Below are positions 37,946 through 45,957 of a stretch of DNA of 64,000 nt, in pieces (within the stretch, counting starts at the first letter, position 1; every line of letters begins with the position of its first letter). This DNA comes from Mycobacterium sp. GA-1285 (GTDB taxonomy: Bacteria; Actinomycetota; Actinomycetes; Mycobacteriales; Mycobacteriaceae), in assembly GCF_001499905.1 (NCBI RefSeq), contig NZ_LQIS01000001.1:248001-312000 (forward strand), written 5' to 3'. The position numbers and the translations under genes are program-made. The notes under the pieces are model-generated. The model searched no databases. It had not been told where the DNA came from and saw only the letters and a list, made by a program, of their open reading frames with translations.

Positions 37946-39268
37946 TCACGCAGTGGGCGCGACCGGAGGGCTTATCTGCCCGGATTCACTGATCCGCCGG
38001 GGCACGAGATCCTCCAGGACTGCTGCAACTTCGGCAAAGCCCGGAGAGGCGGCCATTTCAGCCGCGATGCGCCTGCTGGTGTGTCGGTATCGCGGCTCGT
38101 CGAGCACGCGCAGGATTTCGCGACGCAGCGCGCGCGGGCTCGGCCGGTCGCTTCTGATCCGTCGACCGACGCCGGCCCACTGAACACGTGCGCCGACCTC
38201 CGGCTTGTCTTCCTTGCCGCCTGTGGCGACGATCGGCACGCCGTACCGCAGGGCGTACTGGACGCCACCGTAACCGCCGTTGGTGACGAAAACCGCGGTG
38301 CGCGGAAACAGCTCGTCGTACGGCAGATACTCCGCCGCACGCGCGTTCGCGGGCAGTGGCGGCAGAGTGTCCACTGGACGACCGCCCGTCGCCACCACGA
38401 CAAGGACGTCCTCATCCGCGAGCGCGCGCATCGTCGGACCTATCGCCTGGTCGTAATCGGTGTTGGCCACCGTGCCCTGCGTGACGTGTACGACGCGCCG
38501 GGCCTCGCCGAGGTCGGACCACCAAGGCGGCAGCGGCGCCTGTGAACCCGTCGCCGAGAGCGGCCCCGCGAACCGGAGGGTGGGAGGCGCATCGGTCATC
38601 GGATATTCGAATGACGGCACCGTGAAGTGAATCAGCGCGTCCGCCCGCCGACCCCAGTTCGGATACCTTCCCGGCATATCCGTTCCGTGCACTTCGCGAT
38701 GGAGGTCATTGATGATTCCGTTGGCGCCCTTGAGAATCCGATGGTGCACGCCCGCCAGCACGGTGTTGCGGGCCCGGTTCAGGTAACGCGCAGGCGGCAG
38801 CCCCAAACCGAACGGCGCGATGTCGCGGCTCTCGATGCAGAGCGGGATCACACAGCACATCACCACCGCGGGGCGCGCGGGACGTGGGAGCCCGAGCAGA
38901 AGGGCGGCGCCGACGAAAGCGGGATCGGCGAACACGATGTCGGCGGGTTGGTCGGCGAGCGTAGCGGTCAGCGACTCGTATTCCGTTTTGGCCGGCCGGG
39001 CGAAGACGTGCTCGACATCGAAGGCCACCGCGCGAACGCCCTTCAGCCGCGCACGCTCCGGGAACCGTTCCGAAAGAGGCTGCTCGCCGAAGTCCGCCTC
39101 GGCGGGCAGTGCGATGAATCGAGCCCCGGTGGCGCGCACCTTCTCGGCGAATCCCGAGCCGGTGATGAAGCGAACGTCATCACCGCGTTCCACGAAGTTC
39201 CTGGCAAGCGTCAGAAGCGGTGCGACGTGACCCTGCGCCGGAAACCCAGCGATGATGATCGATGCCAT
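37946..39268 (-). CDS. GT1 family (UGT-like) glycosyltransferase
   Basis: A 440-residue glycosyltransferase of the macrolide/flavonoid type. The N-terminal domain opens MASIIIAGFPAQGHVAPLLT (acceptor side) and the C-terminal nucleotide-sugar site is FVTNGGYGGVQYALRYGVPI followed by ATGGKEDKPE. Mycobacterial members glycosylate glycopeptidolipids, phenolic glycolipids or xenobiotics; the acceptor here is unknown. The TetR gene is divergent 54 bp away and is the likely regulator. The region upstream of the adjacent surface-protein gene separates it from that unit. Confidence 0.88.
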   Translation of the reverse strand: MASIIIAGFPAQGHVAPLLTLARNFVERGDDVRFITGSGFAEKVRATGARFIALPAEADFGEQPLSERFPERARLKGVRAVAFDVEHVFARPAKTEYESLTATLADQPADIVFADPAFVGAALLLGLPRPARPAVVMCCVIPLCIESRDIAPFGLGLPPARYLNRARNTVLAGVHHRILKGANGIINDLHREVHGTDMPGRYPNWGRRADALIHFTVPSFEYPMTDAPPTLRFAGPLSATGSQAPLPPWWSDLGEARRVVHVTQGTVANTDYDQAIGPTMRALADEDVLVVVATGGRPVDTLPPLPANARAAEYLPYDELFPRTAVFVTNGGYGGVQYALRYGVPIVATGGKEDKPEVGARVQWAGVGRRIRSDRPSPRALRREILRVLDEPRYRHTSRRIAAEMAASPGFAEVAAVLEDLVPRRISESGQISPPVAPTA

Positions 39269-39308
39269 TGCGGGCCCCCGCCCATCCGAAGAATTCGATC
39301 TGGTGAGC

Positions 39309-39322
39309 TAGTATTCATTACT
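39309..39322 (+). promoter_or_regulatory. Candidate leaderless promoter and operator of the TetR gene
   Basis: TAGTAT (39309-39314) lies 8 nt before the GTG at 39323. It overlaps the short dyad AGTA-ttcat-TACT (39310-39322). A TetR bound here could repress itself and the divergent glycosyltransferase. Confidence 0.4.
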
Positions 39323-39985
39323 GTGACACCCAAGTCAATGTCTCGGCCCCGCTCCTATCAATCCGAACTGCGCAGGCAGCAGGCGCAGGCAACCAGAGAT
39401 CGAATCGTCTCGACCGCCGCGACGCTGTTCGCCGCGGACGGCTATGCGCGCACCACGCTCGCCAAGATCGCCGCCGGGGCCGGAGTCTCCGCTGAAACCG
39501 TCCAGTCTCAAGGACCCAAGGCGGCGCTGCTGATCGCCGCCATCGAGTACACCGCACTTGGCGCCGTCGGCGAGGATGACATCTTCAATCTCGACATCGG
39601 CCGCAGGATTCTTGCCACAGACGACTTCGACGAGGCGGTCGACCTGGTCATAGCCGCGCAGATCGATGTGCATCAACGATCGGCGGACCTCGCGTCCGCA
39701 CTCATCGGAGGCGCGAACGCCGATCCCGAGTTGGACCGGTACCTCGGTGACCTGATCGCCAGTATCAACAGACAGTTCTCTCGGGTCCTGGAGCACTTCG
39801 CGCGTCGCGGTTGGCTGCGCACCGATGTTCCATTCGACGAACTCGTCGAGACAGCAGCAGTGCTCGGCAGCATCGAGTCGTTTCTGCGGATGACCCAGCG
39901 GGACGGCTGGAGTGTGGACGCGTACCGGTCCTGGTGCCGGCGAATGCTCCTCGAGACGGTGTTCCGGGCGCCTGTCGAGAACTAA
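39323..39985 (+). CDS. TetR family transcriptional regulator
   Basis: A 220-residue regulator with an N-terminal DNA-binding domain (TRDRIVSTAATLFAADGYAR then TTLAKIAAGAGVSAETVQSQ) and an all-helical C-terminal domain. I use the GTG at 39323, placed 8 nt after a TAGTAT hexamer; the ATG at 39338 (MSRPRSYQSE) is an equally reasonable start. It is divergent from the glycosyltransferase and likely controls it. Its end overlaps the convergent small membrane-protein gene by 4 bp. Confidence 0.88.
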   Translation: MTPKSMSRPRSYQSELRRQQAQATRDRIVSTAATLFAADGYARTTLAKIAAGAGVSAETVQSQGPKAALLIAAIEYTALGAVGEDDIFNLDIGRRILATDDFDEAVDLVIAAQIDVHQRSADLASALIGGANADPELDRYLGDLIASINRQFSRVLEHFARRGWLRTDVPFDELVETAAVLGSIESFLRMTQRDGWSVDAYRSWCRRMLLETVFRAPVEN

Positions 39986-40170
39986 GGCTTACGGCGGCGG
40001 AAACCGCCCACCGCCAGCGCGATACCGATCAGCGCGATGATCGGGCCCAGGATCGACCAGGTGGTGGTGTTGCTCATCGGGCTGCCGCCGACCACACCGA
40101 AACCCTGGAGGGTGAAAAGCAGACCGAACAGCGCGACGATCACTCCGAGCAGGGCAATGGCGAACCGCAT
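39982..40170 (-). CDS. Small two-helix membrane protein
   Basis: A 62-residue protein with two hydrophobic helices (residues about 3-27 and 39-58) joined by GGSPMSNTTTW and ending in a basic tail RRRKP, predicting both termini in the cytoplasm. The function is unknown. It follows the acyl-CoA dehydrogenase gene by 37 bp in the same direction and overlaps the tetR stop on the other strand. Confidence 0.7.
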   Translation of the reverse strand: MRFAIALLGVIVALFGLLFTLQGFGVVGGSPMSNTTTWSILGPIIALIGIALAVGGFRRRKP

Positions 40171-40207
40171 GCCTTCACCTTAGGTGAGCGCACCCGTCGC
40201 GAAGCCG

Positions 40208-41488
40208 TCAGCGGCGCCCTGACAGATACTTCTGATACGCCTCGGCGGCAGCCGCAAGTTCGGGGCGGGCATCGAGCACGGGCTGCATCTTCTGTCGTGC
40301 CTGCTCCCGCTTGTAGGGCAGGAACTCCGTCGGGAAATCGCCCTCGTGCGGCTGATAGTCGCGCAGCACGCGGCGCGCGACGGTGGCCTTGTGCACCTCG
40401 TCGACGCCGTCGGCGATGCCCATCGTCGGGGCGGCGGCATACATCGCCTGGATCGGGGTGAGGTCGGTGGTGCCCAGCGACCCGAGGATGTGCAGTGCGT
40501 TGAACGACACCTCGCGTAAGACCTTCGCCATCGTGAACTTCACCGCGGCGATCTCGGTGCGGGCCTCCTGCGTCGAGGTGTTGTCGATCTTCCACGCGGT
40601 CTCGAGGACGAACAGGCGCAGCATCTTGATCATCGCGTAGGACTCGGCGATCTTCTCCTGCACCATCTGGTGTTCGGCGATGATCTTGCCGTGCGACTCG
40701 CGGCTGAGCGCCCGCTCGCACATCATGTCGAACGCCAGCTTGCACTGCGCGATTGTGCGCATGGCGTGGTGGATTCGTCCGCCGCCGAGTCGACGCTGCG
40801 CCAAGACCTTCGCGCCGTTCTCCGGCCCGAGCAGATGGTCGAGCGGCACGCGCACGTCGCGGTAGACGATGTGGTTGTGGTTGCGCGGCTCGGGCATGAT
40901 CTCCACGCCGGGCGTCTTGCGCGGGACGACGAACATCCCGTTGGTGCACATCACGAACAGAATGTCGGCAACACGGCCGGCCGAGGTGAACCACTTCTCG
41001 CCGTTGATCACCCACTCGCCGCCGTCACGCACGGCGTGGGTCTTGAACAGGTTGGGGTCGCTGCCGCCCTGCGGTTCGGTCATCGAGTAGGCCGAGAACA
41101 TGTCCTGGTTGAGCAGGGGTTCGAGCCAGCGTCGCTTCTGCTCCTCGGTGCCGTAGGCGGCGAGCATCTCCATGTTGCCGGTGTCGGGTGCTGAGGCGCC
41201 GAACATGTGAGGGGCGCCGGCGTAGCGGCCGATGACCTCGTTGAGCAGGCCGAGCTTGAGCTGCCCGTAGCCGGGCCCACCGAGCTCCTTGTCGAGGAAG
41301 ATCGCCCACAGGCCCTGGTCCTTGACCTCCTGCTGAAGTTCGCGCACGTAGGCCTTGACCGCCGGATCGGGTGAGCGCACCGCGTGCGGGAACACGTGGT
41401 CGAGAGGTTCGACCTTCTCTTCGCAGAACTGCTTGACCCAGTCCAGCTTCTGTTGAAACTCCGGTTCGGTGCTGAAATCCCACGCCAT
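40208..41488 (-). CDS. Acyl-CoA dehydrogenase
   Basis: A 426-residue flavoprotein of the ACAD family that introduces the alpha,beta double bond in acyl-CoA beta-oxidation. Visible elements are the FAD/substrate region MFSAYSMTEPQGGSDPNLFK, WVINGEKWFTS, RRLGGGRIHHAMR and the C-terminal GVDEVHKATVARRVLRDY. The form resembles the ACAD10/ACAD11-like branch rather than short-chain enzymes. A single gene with ATG at 41488; the chain length acted on is not evident. Confidence 0.92.
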   Translation of the reverse strand: MAWDFSTEPEFQQKLDWVKQFCEEKVEPLDHVFPHAVRSPDPAVKAYVRELQQEVKDQGLWAIFLDKELGGPGYGQLKLGLLNEVIGRYAGAPHMFGASAPDTGNMEMLAAYGTEEQKRRWLEPLLNQDMFSAYSMTEPQGGSDPNLFKTHAVRDGGEWVINGEKWFTSAGRVADILFVMCTNGMFVVPRKTPGVEIMPEPRNHNHIVYRDVRVPLDHLLGPENGAKVLAQRRLGGGRIHHAMRTIAQCKLAFDMMCERALSRESHGKIIAEHQMVQEKIAESYAMIKMLRLFVLETAWKIDNTSTQEARTEIAAVKFTMAKVLREVSFNALHILGSLGTTDLTPIQAMYAAAPTMGIADGVDEVHKATVARRVLRDYQPHEGDFPTEFLPYKREQARQKMQPVLDARPELAAAAEAYQKYLSGRR

Positions 41489-41619
41489 GTTCGCAGTCTG
41501 TCACCACGCCCGTGACGAGACCCAGCACTCACGCCTCGATAACGCCGCAATCTCGATCTCCAGCCGATCCTGCGTGCCGCATGCCAAAGCGGGTAGACGA
41601 ACGCTAGGAAGGACGTGAC

Positions 41620-41919
41620 ATGACTACGCGTGCGCTCACAGCGCTTCTGGCGGCGGCGGCCGGCCTGCTGATGGCCGCACCACACGCTGCCGCATCGCCC
41701 GAGGACGACCTGTGCCGCAGTATGGCGTCGGTGGGATTCACGGGTGACTGCGCGACCCTGACCACCCTCGCCCGGGACGCATGCGCGCAGTTCGCCCGCG
41801 GTGCGGATTCAACCGCCGTGGCCGAGAAGTTGGACATCGCGACCAAGGACGAGACGCTGTCGAACTTCATCGTGGCCGGTGCTCGGCTCTACCTTTGTCC
41901 GGAGCCCAAGCTAGCGTGA
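41620..41919 (+). CDS. Small secreted DUF732 protein
   Basis: A 99-residue exported protein with a signal peptide (MTTRALTALLAAAAGLLMAA, cleaved near PHAAA-SP) and a small helical DUF732 domain with four cysteines (LCRSM, GDCATL, DACAQF, YLCPEP). Such proteins are abundant in mycobacteria and of unknown role. The ATG has a GGAAGGA site. It lies 38 bp before the peptidoglycan-active lipoprotein gene in the same direction, so the two may be co-expressed. Confidence 0.85.
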   Translation: MTTRALTALLAAAAGLLMAAPHAAASPEDDLCRSMASVGFTGDCATLTTLARDACAQFARGADSTAVAEKLDIATKDETLSNFIVAGARLYLCPEPKLA

Positions 41920-41957
41920 CCCGCCGGCGCCGTCGGCGGCGCTAGACTCCGACGGCA

Positions 41958-43607
41958 ATGAATGCCCGTCTCGCCGCCGCCAGGATCGTTGCCGCTGCGG
42001 GCGTCGGCATGATCTTGTTCGCCCTGGTCGGGTGCTCGGATTCCGACAAGCCGCAGACACCGCCCGCGTCGTCCGCCGCGCCGGCCCCCGCGGTCCCACC
42101 ACCGGCAACCGAGGCACCTCGTCGAGAGCTGGCCTCCGATCCGGTGCGCATCGCCGACGATCTCGTCGTCGACGAACGCGCGCTGCGGGACCCGTCGTCG
42201 ACCGAGGCGGTGAAGAACGCGGCCGCCCAGAGGCAGCAGGCGGCGTACCGGGCGATAGCGCGACATCCCGAGTGGGATCCGACGGTGCGCCCACGCATTG
42301 CGCCGGAGTTCTTGAAGATCTACGACCACAACGTGCACGCGCGGCGTGAACTCGGTGTGATGAGCCGGCCGCATGACACGCTGCCCGCGTGGCGGATCGT
42401 TCCGCCCACGCCTGTGGACGAGCTCATGACCTATTACCGCCAGGCGGAATCCGAGTTCGGCGTGCCTTGGCACTATCTGGCGGCGATCAATCTCGTCGAG
42501 ACCGCGTTCGGACGCGTCGCCGGGGTGAGCACGGCGGGTGCGCAGGGGCCGATGCAGTTCATGCCGTCGACTTTCGCCGCCTACGGTGCGGGCGGGGACA
42601 TTCACTCGCCTCGTGACAGCATCATGGCTGCCGGACGCTACCTGTCCGCCAACGGGTTTGCGCGAGACCGCGACTACGCGCTGTACCGGTACAACAACTC
42701 GAACAACTACGTGCGGGCCATCCACGACTACGCCGCCGTCATGGCCGCCGATCCCGCCGGCTTCGACACCTATCACCGGTGGGAGGTCTACTACCTGACA
42801 ACGGCCGGTGACGTGCTCCTACCGGTCGGGTACGCCGAGACCACTCCCATCCCGGCCGTGAATTACCTCGCCTCAACGCGGGAATCCGCGCCCGACGTCC
42901 TGATCTCCGAGCAGAGCTCGCAGATACTCGAGCGCATGCTGGCCGCCAGGAACGGCGCAGGAGCGCCGGAGCGGGCCGAAGCCATCTCACGCGAGTTCCT
43001 CGGAACTCCCTACGGCGCAGACACACTCGTCGGTTCGGCGACCGACCCGGAGAATCTGGTGGTCGAATTGTCGCGGGTCGACTGCTTCACATACGCGGAT
43101 TACGTCGAAGCGCTGAAACGGGCGGGCAACCGCGACGAGTTCATCGCTGCGCTGACCGAGGTTCGCTACAAAGACGGTGTCGTCGGCTTTACCAACCGGA
43201 AGCACTTCTTCACCGACTGGGCCGCCGGGTCATCCGCCGTCGCGAACGACATCACCGCGACCCTGAGCCCCAATGCCGTTCAGGTGCACAAGAACCTGAA
43301 CCAGAAGGACTCCGGTGATGTATACCTGCCCGGCTTGCCGGTCGTTCCCCGGACGGTGACCTACATCCCGAGTGTGCAGTTCGACAACGGCGTGGTGAGC
43401 GGACTCCGAACCGGCGATTACATCGGGGCGTATGCCGACGACGGGGGGCTGGACGTCACGCACGTCGGGATCTTCGTCGACACACCGAACGGACCGATGC
43501 TGCGGAACGCCTCGTCGCTGCCTTCCGATCAGAGGGTGGTGGACACCCCGCTGTTCGACTACCTCCGAACCGTCCCGGGGGCGGTCGTGCTGCGCCCGGT
43601 TCAATAG
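41958..43607 (+). CDS. Lipoprotein fusing lytic transglycosylase and DUF1460 amidase-like domains
   Basis: A 549-residue protein. The lipobox LVGC places the lipid on Cys26. Residues about 155-265 form an SLT-type lytic transglycosylase (catalytic Glu181 in NLVETAFGR; GAQGPMQFMPSTFAAYG; YNNSNNYVRAIHDYA). Residues about 322-549 match DUF1460, an NlpC/P60-like amidase fold, with Cys376 (SRVDCFTYADYVEAL), the segment RKHFFTDW and His502 (DVTHVGIF). It could cut both glycan strands and stem peptides of peptidoglycan outside the membrane. Domains are called from motifs. Confidence 0.85.
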   Translation: MNARLAAARIVAAAGVGMILFALVGCSDSDKPQTPPASSAAPAPAVPPPATEAPRRELASDPVRIADDLVVDERALRDPSSTEAVKNAAAQRQQAAYRAIARHPEWDPTVRPRIAPEFLKIYDHNVHARRELGVMSRPHDTLPAWRIVPPTPVDELMTYYRQAESEFGVPWHYLAAINLVETAFGRVAGVSTAGAQGPMQFMPSTFAAYGAGGDIHSPRDSIMAAGRYLSANGFARDRDYALYRYNNSNNYVRAIHDYAAVMAADPAGFDTYHRWEVYYLTTAGDVLLPVGYAETTPIPAVNYLASTRESAPDVLISEQSSQILERMLAARNGAGAPERAEAISREFLGTPYGADTLVGSATDPENLVVELSRVDCFTYADYVEALKRAGNRDEFIAALTEVRYKDGVVGFTNRKHFFTDWAAGSSAVANDITATLSPNAVQVHKNLNQKDSGDVYLPGLPVVPRTVTYIPSVQFDNGVVSGLRTGDYIGAYADDGGLDVTHVGIFVDTPNGPMLRNASSLPSDQRVVDTPLFDYLRTVPGAVVLRPVQ

Positions 43608-43687
43608 GTTCGACGCTGGCCTGATCTCTGAATCCGCAGCGGACAATTGCCGCGTCGCACCCATCAGGATGCTCGACTTCGGTCACA

Positions 43688-44239
43688 ATGGAAGCGTCAA
43701 CGTCTCCACAAGGGGATGAGATCGTGTGGTCGTGGAACAACGTCGTTAGCAGGGCGAAACTCCGTCGATGGGCGGAGCGGGGGGTCGCGATCCGGGCGCG
43801 GGTCGTGGATTTCGCCGAGCGGTATCCGTGGGCTGTCGGCGTGTTCGCGGTGCCGTTGACAATCATCGGCTTGGCCGGGGTGGCGCTGTACCCATATTTT
43901 TTCGTGCCGCTACTCTTGCTCGGCACCGCGGCTCTCATCCTCGTCGAGGTGTGGGCGGGGCGGCAGGAAGAGGCCGAACACCAGGCCCAGGTGGCCGCGG
44001 AACGACGCGCACACCACGATCCGAGTTCGCCGGGGTGGCGGTCCGACGAGCGAGTGCGTGCAGAGGCTGCGGAAGCACGAGCTCGCGCCGCACAGTTGTG
44101 GGCGCAAGCAGAAGCCGCCGAAGCGCGAGCGCAGGCGGCCGAGGCGCGGGCCCAGGCGGTCGAGGCGCGGGCTCAGGCGACTCGCCGACAACACGGCGAA
44201 GCCGATACCGAAGAGTTCCCGCGCCCGAACTACCCGTAG
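43688..44239 (+). CDS. Membrane protein with Ala/Arg-rich coiled-coil tail
   Basis: A 183-residue protein with one long hydrophobic region (about residues 46-88, probably two closely spaced helices around YPYFFVPLL) and a cytosolic tail made of repeated EARAQAA-type heptads (residues about 125-165), predicted to form a coiled coil. The repeats come from duplicated codons (GCGCGGGCCCAGGCG-like). The function is unknown; the start at 43688 has no clear ribosome site and could be slightly further in. It ends 38 bp before the tRNA remnant. Confidence 0.7.
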   Translation: MEASTSPQGDEIVWSWNNVVSRAKLRRWAERGVAIRARVVDFAERYPWAVGVFAVPLTIIGLAGVALYPYFFVPLLLLGTAALILVEVWAGRQEEAEHQAQVAAERRAHHDPSSPGWRSDERVRAEAAEARARAAQLWAQAEAAEARAQAAEARAQAVEARAQATRRQHGEADTEEFPRPNYP

Positions 44240-44276
44240 CCGCTAGGACGTCGCCGCTTCACCAGACGATCTACGC

Positions 44277-44313
44277 TGGGAGGACGGGGCTCGAACCGCG
44301 ACCAACGGATCAT
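44277..44313 (-). repeat. Remnant of a tRNA-Met 3' half, possible attachment site
   Basis: The stretch TGGGAGGACGGGGCTCGAAC, continuing through CGCGACCAACGGATCAT, matches the 3' half of the tRNA-Met gene at 52316-52354 (acceptor 3' strand, T-arm, variable loop and part of the anticodon arm) with a few differences and one missing C. The orientation is the same as the intact gene 8 kb away. It lacks the 5' half and cannot fold as a tRNA. Confidence 0.7.
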
Positions 44314-44495
44314 CGAACCATGGTCACGGTCGGTTGCGGTTAGCGCGTCGTCAAGCCGGACGATTCACGTCGATCCGGGTCAATCGAGTCCAAAGGGACC
44401 GGCTCTCACACGAATCATCTCCATTTCGCTTCGGGCCGTAGGTTGCTGGGCTATCAATGTTCCTGCACACCCCGGATGTGTAGTAGGGGGACGTC

Positions 44496-44807
44496 ATGAA
44501 GCCATTTGCCATCATCGTCGGGATCGGTCTAGCCGTGTTCGGTCTGTTCTTCGGTACCTCGGAGATCCAAGCGAGTGACGGCGGCGACAGCGCGAAATGC
44601 GGTAGCGCCTTCTCACCCGACTTCAGTTACTCCGCTCAAAAAGATCAACTGAACGCACTGGTTCGTGGCGTTCTCGGAAGAACCGACATCGAGGGCGAAT
44701 GCCGCGACAAGATCGAAAGCAGGAAAATCATCGCTCAGGTGCTAATCGGCGTCGGCGTAGTGGTAGCCATAGGTGGCATCTTCATCCGCACGCGTCAGCA
44801 AGAATAA
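44496..44807 (+). CDS. Small membrane protein of unknown function
   Basis: A 103-residue protein with a hydrophobic N-terminal helix (residues 3-22), a polar loop with two cysteines (AKCGSAF, GECRDK) that would lie outside and could form a disulfide, and a second helix (residues about 77-95) before the tail RTRQQE. The ATG follows TAGGGGGA at good spacing. I recognise no family. It is the first gene inside the interval bounded by the tRNA repeats. Confidence 0.7.
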   Translation: MKPFAIIVGIGLAVFGLFFGTSEIQASDGGDSAKCGSAFSPDFSYSAQKDQLNALVRGVLGRTDIEGECRDKIESRKIIAQVLIGVGVVVAIGGIFIRTRQQE

Positions 44808-44889
44808 CGATTTGTGGCGTTGTGCCGGGAGTCCGGGCAAACTGCCTCGTGGGGACACCCCCAGTATCTCGCGGCGTACGATTAGCGTC

Positions 44890-45249
44890 ATGAGGGCGCT
44901 CGTTACAGCACTGGTCGCAGCGGCTGTCGCAGTGGTGCCAATGCAGGTAGCAAACGCAGACCCCGGCGAGGATGCTGCTGCTGCGAACGCAGTGTTCATC
45001 TCGCTGCTGACCGAGCGAGGGATGTATAGCCCTGCTCAGGAGAGCGGCCCATACACTGCGCAATACCTCATCAAGACTGGCAGATACGTCTGCCAATACG
45101 TGGACCAAGGAATGCCGCTTGAACAGATCCAGGGGGGAATTGTTCGATCGGGAACCGGCTGGGAACCGGACGACCTTCGGAACACTATCTTCGCGGCGCT
45201 CTCGATTCGCACGTTCTGCCCCCCGACTCCTTCAGACCGGTCCTACTGA
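44890..45249 (+). CDS. Small secreted DUF732-like protein
   Basis: A 119-residue exported protein: signal peptide MRALVTALVAAAVAVVPMQV (cleavage near ANA-DP) followed by a helical domain with two cysteines (YVCQYV, TFCPP) and YSPAQESGPYTAQYLIKTG, resembling DUF732. The ATG at 44890 is chosen because it begins the signal peptide; the frame is open further upstream without a good start. It lies on the plus strand and converges on the response-regulator gene. Confidence 0.8.
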   Translation: MRALVTALVAAAVAVVPMQVANADPGEDAAAANAVFISLLTERGMYSPAQESGPYTAQYLIKTGRYVCQYVDQGMPLEQIQGGIVRSGTGWEPDDLRNTIFAALSIRTFCPPTPSDRSY

Positions 45250-45296
45250 CGTTCTCGGCTCCTCGTGCCGCTGCCGCTGCAATGTTGCACCCAGGC

Positions 45297-45956
45297 TCAA
45301 CTGGGCACCACGATGCCGTGGTCGTATGCGTAAACGATTGCGGCAGAACGGTCCCGCAGGTCGAGCTTGGTGAAGATGTGGCTGAGGTGGCTCTTTACGG
45401 TCACCGTCGAGATGAACAGCTCTTTCGCGATCTCGGCGTTGCTCATACCTTTTCCGATCAGTGTGAGCACGTCGCGTTCGCGCGCCGTCAGCTCGGAGGC
45501 GGCGTCATGGGTGCGCGGCGGGTGTACGGCGTTGCGGTATGTGCTGAGCACGCGACCGGTCACCGCCGGATCGAGGAAGCTGTCACCCCTGGCGACCGCG
45601 CGCACTGCGCGTATCAGTTCTTCGGCTGAGGAATCCTTGAGGACGAATCCCGCCGCTCCAGCGCGCAGCACCCGCGCCAGAAGTTCGTCATCATTGAACG
45701 TGGTCAGCGCCAGCACCGGCGGACCGTTGCGATCGGTGAGCCTTCGAGTGGCCTCGATACCGTCGACTCGTTTCATTCGCAGGTCCATGACGACGACGTC
45801 GGGCCGGTGCTCGGCCGCGGCGTCGAGAACTTCGTCACCGTCGGAACATTCGGCGACGATGATGAAGCCGTCTTTGCGGCGCAGGATCCGGCGTAGCCCC
45901 GAGCGCACAAGGTCCTGGTCGTCGACAAGGAGGACGGTGATTTCCACGACGTCCAT
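45297..45956 (-). CDS. NarL/LuxR-type response regulator
   Basis: A 219-residue two-component response regulator. The receiver domain has the acidic pair Asp12-Asp13, the phosphoacceptor Asp58 (VVVMDLRM) and a conserved Lys in FVLKDSS. The C-terminal LuxR helix-turn-helix is LTARERDVLTLIGKGMSNAE then IAKELFISTVTVKSHLSHIF. The ATG at 45956 lies one base after the stop of the sensor kinase gene. Targets are unknown, but it neighbours an MMPL transporter. Confidence 0.92.
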   Translation of the reverse strand: MDVVEITVLLVDDQDLVRSGLRRILRRKDGFIIVAECSDGDEVLDAAAEHRPDVVVMDLRMKRVDGIEATRRLTDRNGPPVLALTTFNDDELLARVLRAGAAGFVLKDSSAEELIRAVRAVARGDSFLDPAVTGRVLSTYRNAVHPPRTHDAASELTARERDVLTLIGKGMSNAEIAKELFISTVTVKSHLSHIFTKLDLRDRSAAIVYAYDHGIVVPS

Positions 45957-45957
45957 G

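Noticed and set aside
36308..38545. 745-residue plus-strand open frame
   Set aside because: It is antisense to the PQTQA-repeat surface protein and the glycosyltransferase and consists of low-complexity Arg/Gly/Leu sequence.
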